A stretch of 64,000 nucleotides of DNA from Falsiroseomonas sp051433195 (GTDB taxonomy: Bacteria; Pseudomonadota; Alphaproteobacteria; Acetobacterales; Acetobacteraceae), in NCBI RefSeq assembly GCF_051433195.1, contig NZ_JBHMFT010000006.1, positions 124,001 to 188,000 on the forward strand, written 5' to 3'. Below, in pieces: positions 9,333 through 18,928 of the stretch. The notes under the pieces are model-generated. The model did no database searches. It saw only the letters and a list, made by a program, of their open reading frames with translations, and was not told where the DNA came from. The position numbers and the translations under genes were made by a program. The stretch's first letter is position 1, and each line of letters starts with the position of its first letter.

Positions 9333-10114
9333 TGCGTATTCCGCCGGCAGAGATCCTGTTCGAAAGCACGCGGGACGACGCCCCCGACCCGTCCCTGGTG
9401 ACGGTGGCCGTGAGCCTCTACAACTATGCCCAATTCGTACCGCAATGCCTCGCCTCCATCGCCGCGCAGCGACACAAGGCCCTGGAGCTCATTGTCGTGG
9501 ACGATGCCTCGGCCGTGGATGATTCAGCCGCCGTGGCGCGGGATTGGATGGAGGCGCAGCACGAGCGCTTCACGCGGGTCTGCCTCATCCGGCACCGGCG
9601 CAACCAGGGCCTGGCGGAAGCGCGCAACACTGCCTTCTCGCAGGCTCGCGCAAGTCATGTCTTCGTCATCGATGCCGACAACGAAATCTACCCGCGCGCG
9701 ATCGGCCGGCTGCAACAGGCGGCGAACGACAGCGGCGCCGCGGCAACCTATTCTCAGCTGGAAGTCTACGGGAACCGCCGCGGCATTGGGCTGGCCGATG
9801 TCTGGCAGCCGAATCGGTTGCGTCACGGCAACTACATCGATGCGATGGCGCTGGTTTCGCGCCAGGCCTGGTCCGATGTCGGCGGCTACACGCATCTCGA
9901 GGGCGGTTGGGAAGACTACGACTTCTGGTGCAAGTTCATCGAACATGGCTACGAAGCCCTCTTCGTGCCGGAAATCCTCTGCCGCTACCGGGTTCACAGC
10001 ACCTCCATGCTCCGCACCGAGACATCGACCTCCTATGAAGCGCTCTTCAGCCAAATGACGTTCCGCCATCCGTGGTTGCGGCTCGCGCCGATCACGGAAG
10101 AATGGAAGGGCTGA
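9329..10114 (+). CDS. GT2-family glycosyltransferase
   Basis: A 261-residue GT-A fold glycosyltransferase. It opens the fold with VTVAVSLYNYAQFVPQCL (about 24-41), then VVDDAS (56-61), the DxD-type VIDADNE (113-119), and GGWEDYDFW (192-200), which probably carries the catalytic base. There are no membrane segments, so it should act at the cytoplasmic face on a lipid-linked glycan. The ATG at 9329 overlaps the previous stop by 4 bases (ATGA), so it is likely translated with the methyltransferase fusion. It is about the usual length for a single-domain GT2. Sugar specificity cannot be read. Confidence 0.9.
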   Translation: MMRIPPAEILFESTRDDAPDPSLVTVAVSLYNYAQFVPQCLASIAAQRHKALELIVVDDASAVDDSAAVARDWMEAQHERFTRVCLIRHRRNQGLAEARNTAFSQARASHVFVIDADNEIYPRAIGRLQQAANDSGAAATYSQLEVYGNRRGIGLADVWQPNRLRHGNYIDAMALVSRQAWSDVGGYTHLEGGWEDYDFWCKFIEHGYEALFVPEILCRYRVHSTSMLRTETSTSYEALFSQMTFRHPWLRLAPITEEWKG

Positions 10115-10117
10115 GGC

Positions 10118-11929
10118 ATGGGCCTCGCGCAGGCAACGGAAGCCAGATCATTGCTGCAGGCTTGGGACAATGCTGCCGCGGAGATCCTGTTCCGGAAGCG
10201 ATCTCCCGACCCGCTTCTACAGCCATATAGTCTCGAGCTGCCGCTGGGCTATGCGCCGCCGGAGACTTCGCCGCCACCCAGCATCGCCGTCATCCTGCAT
10301 GCGTTCCATCTCGAGCTTCTCGATGAGTTCCGCCTCCACCTGGGGAACATCCCCTTCCCGGCCGACCTGTTCATCAGCACGGATACGGAGGTCAAGCGTG
10401 CAAGGATCGAGCAGGAGTTTGCGGCCTGGCACACCGGACGCGTTGAGGTGCGGGTGTTTCCGAATCGCGGGCGTGACGTCGCGCCGAAGCTGGTTGGGTT
10501 CTCGGTGGTTCACCGTCGCTACGAGTACGTGCTGCACCTTCACACGAAGCTCTCCTCGCACGAAAGCCGGCTGGCCGGGTGGCGCGGCTACATCCTGGGA
10601 AGCCTGCTCGGGTCGCCGGAAATCGTACGCAGCATCTTCGAGACATTCCGCAGCGCGCCCTGGCTCGGCATGCTGGCTCCGCAGCACATCGACATGCTGC
10701 GTCCCTGGATCGGCTGGGGTGCGAATTTCGAAGCCGGCAGGGCGCTGGCGGAGCGGATCGGTCTCGTGATCTCGGACGACGATCCAATCGACTTTCCTTC
10801 CGGCTCGATGTTCTGGGCACGAAGTGCGTCGCTTCTCCCCCTCATCGACCTGGACCTTGGCTTCGACGATTTCCCCGAGGAAGCCGCCCAGACGGACGGC
10901 ACACTCGCCCATGCGATCGAGCGACTGTATTTCCACGTCTGCGAGAAGGCGGATTATGGCTGGATGAAGATCGCCACCCGCGGAGCCCTGCATGACGAGC
11001 ATGGCGTCACGGCGATCACCGGGCAGGACGCACTGAAGCTGTTCCTGGCGCGGCGCCGCATCCGACTTGCTGATCCGGCAAGAAACAGGAAGGACCATCC
11101 TGTCGATCCGCCGTCGCAGTTCGCTTATCCCAGCCCACGCCGCCTGCCTCGCATCGACTGGGCCAGGGCGCTCGGAACCGGATGCGCCATCCAGAAGGCC
11201 GGACGGCTGGCCATCATAGTTGCCGAGGCGGGACCGGCGGGCGAGGCCCTCGCGCGATGTGCCCGGCAGGCTGTCAAGCGCCTGCCGCGGGACCTGGAGG
11301 GCGACGTCATCAGCGCAACGCCGCTCGCGGATCGGTCGCCGAGGGACGACCCGGCCGCCTGGAACGGCGCGCTGCGGCACGCCTTCGCAGCGGGCGCCCA
11401 TGCTGCCATCCTCGTTGCCGCACCAGGCTACCTGCATGCGGGGAGCATTGCGGCGCTGGTCGAGATGCACGAGGCTTCCTGCGGCCGTGCCTTGCTCGAG
11501 GCAGCCCAATTCCCCGCGACATCCATCGACGCGCTTGCCGATGGCAGCTTTCGCGTGAACCGGATTGGCAACCCGGTCATGGCATTCGCCCGCGATGCCT
11601 TCGAGGCCTGTGATGGGTTCGACGAAAATCTGACCGGCGCCCATGCGCGCGTGGATCTTTCGTGGCGCGCTGCCGCCATGGGCCATCCGCTGCTGCGCTG
11701 CCCGCGTGCCCTCTTCATCGATCTTCGGCCCGGCCCTGCGGGCAACGACGAGGCGGCGAACGGCTACCGTCTCGCCGTGAAATGGGGGAGTGCTGCTGCG
11801 CAAGCCCATTTCGCCCGGCTTCTCAAGGACACGGGCCTTGAGCTGCCGGAGGATGCCTGCCCCGCGGTGCCCGCGGAATGGCGGCACCTGGCCGATTTCT
11901 CCCTGGAACTGGAGGAGGGCAACGCATGA
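10118..11929 (+). CDS. RgpF-type rhamnan synthesis protein with degenerate GT2-like C-terminus
   Basis: A 603-residue protein. Residues about 55-300 match the rhamnan synthesis F (RgpF) family: AVILHAFHLELLDEF, PADLFISTDT, PNRGRDVAPKL (115-125) and YEYVLHLHTKLSSH (135-148). RgpF proteins take part in rhamnose-glucose polysaccharide assembly, probably as glycosyltransferases. Residues about 365-590 resemble a GT2 fold (RLAIIVAEAG, then a late FDENLTGAHARVDLSWRAA), but no clear VDD or DxD motif is present, so this half may not be catalytic. The gene starts 3 bases after the preceding stop and overlaps the next gene by 4 bases, so it sits within one operon. Together with the WsaF-like gene it points to a rhamnose-containing glycan. 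Confidence 0.85.
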   Translation: MGLAQATEARSLLQAWDNAAAEILFRKRSPDPLLQPYSLELPLGYAPPETSPPPSIAVILHAFHLELLDEFRLHLGNIPFPADLFISTDTEVKRARIEQEFAAWHTGRVEVRVFPNRGRDVAPKLVGFSVVHRRYEYVLHLHTKLSSHESRLAGWRGYILGSLLGSPEIVRSIFETFRSAPWLGMLAPQHIDMLRPWIGWGANFEAGRALAERIGLVISDDDPIDFPSGSMFWARSASLLPLIDLDLGFDDFPEEAAQTDGTLAHAIERLYFHVCEKADYGWMKIATRGALHDEHGVTAITGQDALKLFLARRRIRLADPARNRKDHPVDPPSQFAYPSPRRLPRIDWARALGTGCAIQKAGRLAIIVAEAGPAGEALARCARQAVKRLPRDLEGDVISATPLADRSPRDDPAAWNGALRHAFAAGAHAAILVAAPGYLHAGSIAALVEMHEASCGRALLEAAQFPATSIDALADGSFRVNRIGNPVMAFARDAFEACDGFDENLTGAHARVDLSWRAAAMGHPLLRCPRALFIDLRPGPAGNDEAANGYRLAVKWGSAAAQAHFARLLKDTGLELPEDACPAVPAEWRHLADFSLELEEGNA

Positions 11930-12636
11930 CGACCGCGGCGCCGGGAGGCGGCCTCGACGTCCTTCTCGTATTCGAGGACCTGGTCGATCTGCCGAGGCTG
12001 GAGCAAGGCGTCTTCGCGCTTCTCGGGGCCGCGTCCGACGCGCATGGCGCCGTGGCCTCCGGCCTCAGGCCACTCTGTATCCATCTCTGCCTGCCGCGGT
12101 TTTCCGTCGCGGAGTTGCGGGCCGTGCGCAGTGCCACGCAGCCAATCCGGGATCTCTGCCCGGAGATGGCCGTGCGCTTGCACAACTGGCATCTTCCCGA
12201 ACCCCATGGTCTCGGCGTACCGCTCCTCAACCTGGGCCTGGAGCGGGTCGAGGGGCGCTACCTCGGCTGCGTCGAGATCGGGCAGTTGATGCATCCCGGT
12301 GCCTATCGCAGGCTGCACGACAGGCTGGTCGAAACGGGCGATGCACTCGCTGTTGGCGGCGTCGAGGAGGTGCCTGTTGCCTGGTGGGGGGACGTGATCC
12401 TTCCCGCGCAGCGGCGGCAGTCCCTGAAACCTGAATGCCTCGACCTCCCGCAGGTGGCGCCCGCCTTCCTCCTTGACCGCTGGCGCATTTGCTCGTCGGA
12501 ACTTCGGCTGCGCGCGGCTTGGTCGGGAAACCCGCTGCGGGATCTGGTGACGTCGATATCCACGAGCTACCCTACTGATCGCACGCTGGCCGATACCGCC
12601 CTTTGCGTTCACCAGGTCCTGGTCGCGAACACCTGA
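11926..12636 (+). CDS. Protein of unknown function in glycan operon
   Basis: A 236-residue protein that I do not recognise. It has no signal peptide and no membrane segment. The layout (an LDVLLVFEDL strand at the start, then LGCVEIGQLMHPGAYRRLHDRL near residue 110) recalls the second half of a GT2 fold, where a descriptive position is followed by helices, but the donor-binding motifs are missing. ATG 11926 gives a 4-base overlap with the RgpF-like gene and is preferred over the in-frame ATG at 11878. As the last gene of the plus-strand glycan block it could be an inactive glycosyltransferase-like partner. This is a guess from context. Confidence 0.75.
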   Translation: MTTAAPGGGLDVLLVFEDLVDLPRLEQGVFALLGAASDAHGAVASGLRPLCIHLCLPRFSVAELRAVRSATQPIRDLCPEMAVRLHNWHLPEPHGLGVPLLNLGLERVEGRYLGCVEIGQLMHPGAYRRLHDRLVETGDALAVGGVEEVPVAWWGDVILPAQRRQSLKPECLDLPQVAPAFLLDRWRICSSELRLRAAWSGNPLRDLVTSISTSYPTDRTLADTALCVHQVLVANT

Positions 12637-12789
12637 GCGGCCGCTCACGCGCAATGGGTGGGTCAATCCGCGAAGGCAGCAGCGCCGGGACCATGTGCGC
12701 ATCCGGAGCGTCGCGCGATGTGCCGGGTCGGCTCATGCCGACCAGGCCCCGGAGACATCGCCCCGGCGACCTGGCCGCCAGGACAAACG

Positions 12790-13557
12790 TCATCCAGGTC
12801 CGCTCAACCTCGCCACGACGATGTCATGATGGTCGTCCCATATGCGCGGGATGTAGCTTACAATGCGCAGGCCGCAATCCGGAAGGTTTCTGCGAAACCA
12901 CGCTTCATTCGTCAACGAAATTCCGTAATGCTCGTTCGTCAGCGCAACGCCATACTCCTTGCCGCCGGTACGGTAATCGCGATAGCCGAATCCGGTGTTC
13001 TCGAACTCATCGATCAGCGCCGTGGCCGTTTCGGTATCAAGCCCGTACCCTTGCGCACGCAGGCGGGGGATTATGCTTGGTCCGTGCGATGACACGACAA
13101 GCCTGGCATCGCCCGTCATGTGCCGCCGCATCGCCGCCAGAAACATCCGGGTCTGCAGCGGAGGAAGATGGGTAATGAGCGATCCCACCCATATCAGGTC
13201 GTGCTGCTCACCGAGCTGAAGCTGGCTGAAATCCTTCACCGAGACGGCGGCGTCGGCCTGGAATTGCGCGGTGCAAAAATCCACCCCTTCGCGATCGAGA
13301 TCGCACGCCGTTATGGAGGCATTCGGAAAGCGCGCGCGCAGAACCCGTGTGACGCGCCCGAAGCCGCATGGCAGGTCCAGGATCTTCCGGGGTTCGGCTT
13401 CGCCGAGAGCGAGTTCAAGAATCGAGATTGCCGAGAGTCCAACGGAGAGATAATGCGCGTCGCTATCGGCATGCATCGTGTCACGCGGGGAAAGCGTGCG
13501 GTTCAGGGTCTGGAAGGGATAGTCCGCAGGAATGTTGAGTTTACGGGTGGCCGTCAT
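12790..13557 (-). CDS. Class I SAM-dependent methyltransferase
   Basis: A 255-residue methyltransferase. Motif I ILDLPCGFGR lies at about residues 59-68, followed by the acidic strand end ACDLD near 84-88, and LIWVGSLITHLPP near 120-132. The C-terminal third is Tyr/Asn-rich (GFGYRDYRTGGKEYGVALTN), probably the acceptor-binding part. It is a separate protein, unlike the fused methyltransferase at 6468-9332, and stands 108 bases downstream of the GT2 gene on the same strand. A role in O-methylating the surface glycan is inferred from location. The region between this gene and the convergent block ending at 12636 (about 150 bases) shows nothing I can support. Confidence 0.87.
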   Translation of the reverse strand: MTATRKLNIPADYPFQTLNRTLSPRDTMHADSDAHYLSVGLSAISILELALGEAEPRKILDLPCGFGRVTRVLRARFPNASITACDLDREGVDFCTAQFQADAAVSVKDFSQLQLGEQHDLIWVGSLITHLPPLQTRMFLAAMRRHMTGDARLVVSSHGPSIIPRLRAQGYGLDTETATALIDEFENTGFGYRDYRTGGKEYGVALTNEHYGISLTNEAWFRRNLPDCGLRIVSYIPRIWDDHHDIVVARLSGPG

Positions 13558-13665
13558 CTCGTTGACCTTCGACTGATTTCAGGGCGAGCGCGCGCCAGCT
13601 GCGCCCTGTCTTCCTTCAGTCTGTGTCAAGCTTGAACGCGACACCATTCAAAACCAGGACATCCT

Positions 13666-15708
13666 TCAGGTTCCGTCTGAACCATGCCCCGCGTCGGACA
13701 TGGCGCGCGGGGGGAATGCAGGTCGCCATTCATGCCCAAGCGCCAGGCTGAGGTTGGGGCTGTGGAACGGATCCTCCGCGCAGACCGCGGCCCAGCGCTG
13801 CCGCACCCTGCGGCTTTCCGCGGCCTGGAACGCGGCGCGGTCGCCCGAATAGTGGTTGCCGTAGGTCAGAAGTTCATGATGATGCAACTCGGCCTGCGGC
13901 GCGTAGACGATGCCGTGCCCGGTTTCGCCCACCCGCAGCGCGAAATCCACGTCGTTGAAGGCGCTGGGATAACGTTCGTCGAGACCCCCGACCAGCTCGA
14001 ACAGGTTGCGGCGCACCAGCATGCAGGCGGCGGTGACGGCCGAAAGCTCCTGCGCCAGAACCGCACGCGACATGTAGCCGGGATCGTTTCCCGGCAGGTG
14101 GCGATGCGCGTGCTCGCACAGGCCCGAGAGGCCCATGATGATGCCGCCGTGCTGCACGCTGCCATCCGGATACAGCAGTCGCGCACCCACCATTCCCACC
14201 TGCGGGTCGTGCAGGAAGGCGCACATCCAGCGCAGCCAGTCGCGCCTGATGGGGGTGACGTCGTCGTTCAGCAGCAGGATGTGGTCGCCCTGCGTTCGCG
14301 CCGCGACGTGATTATTGGCGGTGGAGAAGTTGAAGCTCGGCGCCTTGAGCCAGCTGACCGTCGCATTCGGATGGCGGCCAAGCGCCTCCGCCGCCGCGCG
14401 CTGGCGGGCATCCAGCGGACCAGGCTGCATCACCACCACATGCAGTTCGAAGCCTGCATGATCCGTTCCGTCCAGGATGGCGCTGATGCAGGCCTGCGAG
14501 TGCCGCGCCCGCAGCGTGGACGGCACGATCGCCGTGACGCGTTCTTTGCGCGTGTCGGGCGCAAGTTGGAAGCGCAGCGGCACGCTGGCGATCGGCGTGA
14601 TGGCGGGACCGCCGCCCTGCAGGTGCCGCGATACAATCTCCGCCAGCGCCTCGGGTGCCGCCGGCTCCGCATCCGGGCGGCGATGCGCCAGGATGTATGG
14701 GATTCGCTGGCTGAACGGCCGCGGATCGGCGCGGTAGCGGGCGAGCCAGGTGGCAAGGCGCAGCGCCTCCGCCGTCTCCGCCACCTCCGGCGCATGCCGC
14801 AGGAGCGTATCGCGCCGAACCAGCCAAAGGCCACGCGACAGGGTGCCGGACAGCATCAGCGCCAGGTTCGGGCGTGGCTTGAAGCGCGGGGCATGGCGCG
14901 TGCCGTCCAGCGCCATGTCATCCTCGTCGGCAAACGCGATCTCCGCCGCGCCGAACCTCTGTGCGCACAGTTGCGTCGCATGCGGCGGCAGCATCTCACC
15001 GGCCTGGAGGATGCCGATGACAGCGGCGTCCAGCCCCGCGATGACGGGCCGCAGCAGTGCGCCGGGATGCAGGACCGCATGGCCCGGGCGCGTCGGCTGC
15101 GCCGCGAGAGACGCCAGCGTCGCGGCCAGCGCGGGCGATTGCGAATCCTGTGCCAGCACGATGTAGGTGATGCGCGGCAATGCGGCGTTCACCGGAAAAT
15201 CCGACGCGGGCCATTGGTCGAACAATGCGATCCATGTCGCGTAGGAGTGACGGGACTCCTGCGACCTGTTCGCGGCCAGCGCCAGCACGTGCCGCAGTTC
15301 CCGGCGCAGGTTGCGCGGGCGGGTCAGCGCCATGCGTGCCAGGCGCGCGACGTCGCGCCGCGGGGCCTGGCGCAACAGCCGGATTGCGGCCGCGACGCGG
15401 CCCAGCGGCTGCAACACGAACGCTTCCGCACGCAGTCCGGCGGCAGGACCCAGGGCCGAAAGACGGGCCTCGCGAATTTCGCCAGGGACATACCAGACCA
15501 TCGCCTGCGCCTCCCGCCCGGAATCCCGCGAGGGCAGCGCGTGCAGGTACAGGTTGCCGCACAGGGAGGTTCCGGCGGCATCGTGCAGCGTCACATAGGG
15601 AACGGTGGCATCCTCCAGCCCGTCCATCGCAAAGAAGATGCGGTACCAGGCGCCTTCGGGCGGTGGCTCCAGGCGCAGGGAGCGGATCAGCACCGGCTCG
15701 CGCTTCAT
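13666..15708 (-). CDS. Large GT2-family glycosyltransferase with two GT-A-like halves
   Basis: A 680-residue protein. The C-terminal half is a clear GT2 domain: ERVTAIVPST, then LLLNDDVTPI with the DD metal site, GGLDERYPSAFNDVDFALR and a conserved late HHHELLTYG. The first half (about residues 170-300) repeats the fold in degenerate form, starting ITYIVLAQDSQSP and holding AFADEDDMALDG, which may be a second, possibly active, site. Such paired GT2 proteins are common in O-antigen and exopolysaccharide loci. The first 130 residues form an unassigned domain with a Trp-rich beta pattern. ATG 15708 has no strong ribosome-binding site, so the exact start is uncertain. Confidence 0.88.
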   Translation of the reverse strand: MKREPVLIRSLRLEPPPEGAWYRIFFAMDGLEDATVPYVTLHDAAGTSLCGNLYLHALPSRDSGREAQAMVWYVPGEIREARLSALGPAAGLRAEAFVLQPLGRVAAAIRLLRQAPRRDVARLARMALTRPRNLRRELRHVLALAANRSQESRHSYATWIALFDQWPASDFPVNAALPRITYIVLAQDSQSPALAATLASLAAQPTRPGHAVLHPGALLRPVIAGLDAAVIGILQAGEMLPPHATQLCAQRFGAAEIAFADEDDMALDGTRHAPRFKPRPNLALMLSGTLSRGLWLVRRDTLLRHAPEVAETAEALRLATWLARYRADPRPFSQRIPYILAHRRPDAEPAAPEALAEIVSRHLQGGGPAITPIASVPLRFQLAPDTRKERVTAIVPSTLRARHSQACISAILDGTDHAGFELHVVVMQPGPLDARQRAAAEALGRHPNATVSWLKAPSFNFSTANNHVAARTQGDHILLLNDDVTPIRRDWLRWMCAFLHDPQVGMVGARLLYPDGSVQHGGIIMGLSGLCEHAHRHLPGNDPGYMSRAVLAQELSAVTAACMLVRRNLFELVGGLDERYPSAFNDVDFALRVGETGHGIVYAPQAELHHHELLTYGNHYSGDRAAFQAAESRRVRQRWAAVCAEDPFHSPNLSLALGHEWRPAFPPRAMSDAGHGSDGT

Positions 15709-16028
15709 CGCCGAGCCCGCGTATCCGGTGGCGCCGGCGGCAGGTTGCGCCGCCGGGTCAGCGCGCCCCGGATCGGCGCCGGGTGGAGGAGGTCAGGTTT
15801 ATGGCGCAAGCCTAGCAGCCACTCCATCAGGATCTGGTTGTCGTCGAGGTGTTGCCTCCCGATGTCGGGCTATAGAGCAGGAATCCGCGACCGGGGCAAA
15901 ACGCGGATCATCGGCATGTTGCGCCACGGGCTGGTCCGACCGGGGATGGCACCCTGACCGGCAGGACCTGGCTTCACCGCAACGACGCATCGCCTTCACC
16001 GCCCGCGGTGGAAATCTACAGCAGTTGG
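15709..16028. other. Intergenic region within the polysaccharide locus
   Basis: About 320 bases between two minus-strand genes. It holds only short overlapping open frames without domains. A small palindrome CCCGATGTCGGG lies near 15857-15868. It should contain the promoter for the GT2 gene at 13666-15708 and the end of the upstream transcript, but I see no clear -35/-10 pair or terminator. Confidence 0.4.
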
Positions 16029-17558
16029 CTAGAGACGCGCCCAGACCTCCGTGACCGCTCGGCGCAGCGAATCCCGAAGCGGCACGTCGGTGCGCAGGCG
16101 GACCACGGGCGTTCCCGGAAACTCCGCCTGCGTCTCCAATTGCCAGCGCCGGACCACCGCCGCGGCATCCGGCCCTTCGGGCTTCGAGCGCTCGGCATCG
16201 CGCCGGATCGCCGTTTCCATCGGCGCCTCGAGGCGCAGCACGAGGCCGGGTCGCGGCAGCGTGGCGTGCAGCCTGTGCTCCTGGCGCATCAGCCAGCGCT
16301 TGAGCGGCGACCCGCATGCGGCGATGGTCGCCGCGTCGAAGCAGCTGCTGTCGATTGCGCCCTCGGTGGCCGAGGGGTAGCGGTCGCTCACCACGATGGC
16401 GCCGGCGGCGGCGGCCCGCCGGCTGCGTTGCAGCAGCGCGCGCCGGTCATGGGCCAGAAGGGTCATGCGCAGCACGTACAGCAGCGAATGGCCGCGCCCG
16501 CGGCGCTTCTCCATGCTGTCATAGGCGCTTGGCCGGTCGCCCGGGAACATGCGCCGAGCCAGGGGCAGCAGCATCCGCGGGGCCGCGGACAGCAGCGTCG
16601 CCGGTGGCTTTCCGGCATGGATCCGGATGACGTCGAGCTGCCCGGACAGGCTCTCAGCGATGCCATCGCCCAGCGTGGACTTGCCCGTGGCCTTCGGGCC
16701 TACCAGCGCCACGATGGTGCCGCCGGTTTCCAGCACCAGGTCCCGACGCCCCGAGATGCGGCGCTCCAGGGCTGCCGCCACCCGGTGCAGCCGGGACCGC
16801 AGCTCGGCGATGCGGCCGAGCCTGCGCAGGCCCCGCATGGTCCAGGCGAGGTGCACCCCGAGGCGCATGCGCTGCAGGAGTGCGCGTCGGTCGCCGATCG
16901 CCTCGACGAGCCGCCCGAACAGCTCCGCCCCGGCGCCAGGCACCAGGCCCGCGAACAGGTCGATGGCGCGCGCCTCATCGGCCTGGTCGCGCAGCCAGGC
17001 CAGTTCCTCGACCGTGGCGCCGTAGCCGCGATTCGCCATCACGGCCTCGACCGGGTCGGCATGCTTCAGCGCCACGCGCAGCACGAAGACCGCGAGTTCC
17101 GCCTCGGGCGTCGGAACCGGCCAGCCATGCAGCCGGCGGCATCCGGTCAGCAGCATCGGCTCGACCGGCAGGCGGTAGCTCTTCACCAGGCTGTCGCCGC
17201 CGACGATCTGCAGGTAGGCATGCAGGTGGATGAGGCCGCCGCTCGCTTCATCGAGCGCCACGGCGTGGAAGACGCCGGGATGGCCGAGGCCCGCGCGCGA
17301 TCCCGTACGCCGGAACCCCGCCTCCGCCAGCGCCGCCTGGAACGCCACGGCATCCTCCCGGTGCACCAGCAGGTCGACATCTTCCATGCCGGTGAGCGCC
17401 CGCGCGAGGCGGATGTTGCTTTTCCAGTGGCAGTAGCGGATGCCGCGCTGGTCGAGCGCGGCGCGCAGCAGGCGGAGCGGCCGCGGAAGCACCCCCGGCG
17501 CGTCCGTCACCGGGTCCTCCGCCGCATCCGCCACGGTGACGACGCTCTGCACGTTCAT
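16029..17558 (-). CDS. Fusion of nucleotidyltransferase-like and thymidylate-kinase-like domains
   Basis: A 509-residue cytosolic fusion. Residues about 28-200 look like a nucleotidyltransferase of the minimal, family-5-type fold: HWKSN (44-48) and EDVDLLV (59-65), whose acidic pair is where the metal site should be. Residues about 280-509 are a P-loop kinase of the thymidylate-kinase superfamily with GPKATGKST (287-295) and SDRYPS (391-396), the DRY-type motif. ATG 17558 gives a 4-base overlap with the flippase gene; the longer frame from 17969 lies over that gene and is rejected. It ends a run of kinase, flippase and this protein, so it may phosphorylate or nucleotidylate a glycan, a lipid carrier or another cell-surface precursor. 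The substrate is unknown. Confidence 0.82.
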   Translation of the reverse strand: MNVQSVVTVADAAEDPVTDAPGVLPRPLRLLRAALDQRGIRYCHWKSNIRLARALTGMEDVDLLVHREDAVAFQAALAEAGFRRTGSRAGLGHPGVFHAVALDEASGGLIHLHAYLQIVGGDSLVKSYRLPVEPMLLTGCRRLHGWPVPTPEAELAVFVLRVALKHADPVEAVMANRGYGATVEELAWLRDQADEARAIDLFAGLVPGAGAELFGRLVEAIGDRRALLQRMRLGVHLAWTMRGLRRLGRIAELRSRLHRVAAALERRISGRRDLVLETGGTIVALVGPKATGKSTLGDGIAESLSGQLDVIRIHAGKPPATLLSAAPRMLLPLARRMFPGDRPSAYDSMEKRRGRGHSLLYVLRMTLLAHDRRALLQRSRRAAAAGAIVVSDRYPSATEGAIDSSCFDAATIAACGSPLKRWLMRQEHRLHATLPRPGLVLRLEAPMETAIRRDAERSKPEGPDAAAVVRRWQLETQAEFPGTPVVRLRTDVPLRDSLRRAVTEVWARL

Positions 17559-18928
17559 CGCTCGACCTCCGCCTTCCCCATCGGCAAGGCCAGCCCGGGC
17601 CGGAGGCCGAGCCGGCGCCACGCGAACACCAGGATGAACAGGTTCCATCCGACCAGGCTGCCCGCCGAAGCCAGCGCGACGCCGAGCAGACCCAGCGGGC
17701 CGACGAGCAGCAGGGCGAACACGAAGGCCGCCGCGACCGCCGCGGCCAGGCTGGACGCCGCCGCAACCTCGTGGCCCGTCATCGTCAGCAGATGCTGCTG
17801 CGGTCCACAGGCCGCGGCAAAAAGCTGGGCCAGCACCAGAACGACGACCGCGGGCGCGCCAGGCGCGAAGGCCGGCCCGAACAGCGACAGCAGCGGCCCC
17901 GCCGCCGCCATCAGCGGCAGCGCGGCCAGCAGCGTGGCGGCCAGCGACAGCCGAGCGGCCCGCGTGCACAGCGCCTGCAGGCGCTGCCGCTCGCCCCGCG
18001 CATGCAGGTCGGCCACGGTTGGCGCGAAGGCCGATGCGATCGCCATCCGGGGCAGCGCGGCCAGCAGCGACAGGCTGTAGGCGACGGCGAAGATCCCGGC
18101 CTCATGCATCGCGCCGATCGAACCAAGGACCATGGTGCCGGCCCGGCCCATCAGCACATCCGCCAGCATCAGCACCGTCAGCGGCAGCGTCGGACGCAGC
18201 CACTCGCCCGGCGTCAGCGTCGGCGCGGCGGCGGCGAGTTCGCCCGGCCGCCGGCGGCGCAGCATCAGCCAACTGGCGACCAGGGCGCAGGCCCCGCCTG
18301 CCAGGAAGGCCACCGCCGCGGCCGGCGCGCCGGGCGCCATCCAGCCGGCCGCCAGCACCAGGACCAGCACCGCCACCGCAACGCCGTCCCGCAGGATGCG
18401 CTCGGGAACCAGCGCGGCGACGACACCGCCCCAGGCGCGCACGGAGGTGGCCAGGATCAGCTGGAGTGCCACCAGCGGCACCACGCAGAGGCCGATCAGG
18501 AAGGTCCGGGCCTGTTCCGATGCGGTGCCCTGCAGCAGCAGCACCAGCGCGATGCCGGCGGCCGCGACGCAGCAGGCCGAAACCGCCGTGGTCCACGCCG
18601 AGAAGTGGGCAAGGCCTCGGGCGTGGGACCAGTTCCCCGTCGCCCGATAGGTCGGCAGCAGCCGCAGCAGCGAAACGCGGAAGCCCAGCGTCGCCGCGTA
18701 GGCCAGCAGGGTCGTCCAGGCCAGGACATAGGCGTAGACGCCAAAGCTGGCCGGCCCGATCAGCCGTGCGGTCACGACCTGCGCGACATAGCTCAGCCCC
18801 GCGCCGGCAACGAGCACGGCCAGCGACCCGCCGCTGGCCTTGGCGAGGCCGGAGGCGCGGACGCGCAGGAGCCGGTCCGGGATGCCCCGGCGCAGCAGCA
18901 TCGGCCCGGCCATCAGCTTCCCGCTCAC
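17555..18928 (-). CDS. Wzx-like polysaccharide flippase (MATE/MOP superfamily)
   Basis: A 457-residue membrane protein with about twelve to fourteen hydrophobic segments, starting LAVLVAGAGLSYVAQVVTAR. The opening helix followed by RLIGPASFGVYAYVLAW is typical of the polysaccharide-specific MOP flippases. It should move the lipid-linked repeat unit across the inner membrane. I chose GTG 18928 because it makes a 4-base GTGA overlap with the kinase gene upstream; ATG 18913 is the alternative. Frames opening further upstream (19201) overlap the kinase gene and carry no membrane segments. Its partners would be the polymerase at 25332-26588, the co-polymerase at 26585-28618 and the export protein at 19843-21210. 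Confidence 0.9.
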   Translation of the reverse strand: MSGKLMAGPMLLRRGIPDRLLRVRASGLAKASGGSLAVLVAGAGLSYVAQVVTARLIGPASFGVYAYVLAWTTLLAYAATLGFRVSLLRLLPTYRATGNWSHARGLAHFSAWTTAVSACCVAAAGIALVLLLQGTASEQARTFLIGLCVVPLVALQLILATSVRAWGGVVAALVPERILRDGVAVAVLVLVLAAGWMAPGAPAAAVAFLAGGACALVASWLMLRRRRPGELAAAAPTLTPGEWLRPTLPLTVLMLADVLMGRAGTMVLGSIGAMHEAGIFAVAYSLSLLAALPRMAIASAFAPTVADLHARGERQRLQALCTRAARLSLAATLLAALPLMAAAGPLLSLFGPAFAPGAPAVVVLVLAQLFAAACGPQQHLLTMTGHEVAAASSLAAAVAAAFVFALLLVGPLGLLGVALASAGSLVGWNLFILVFAWRRLGLRPGLALPMGKAEVER

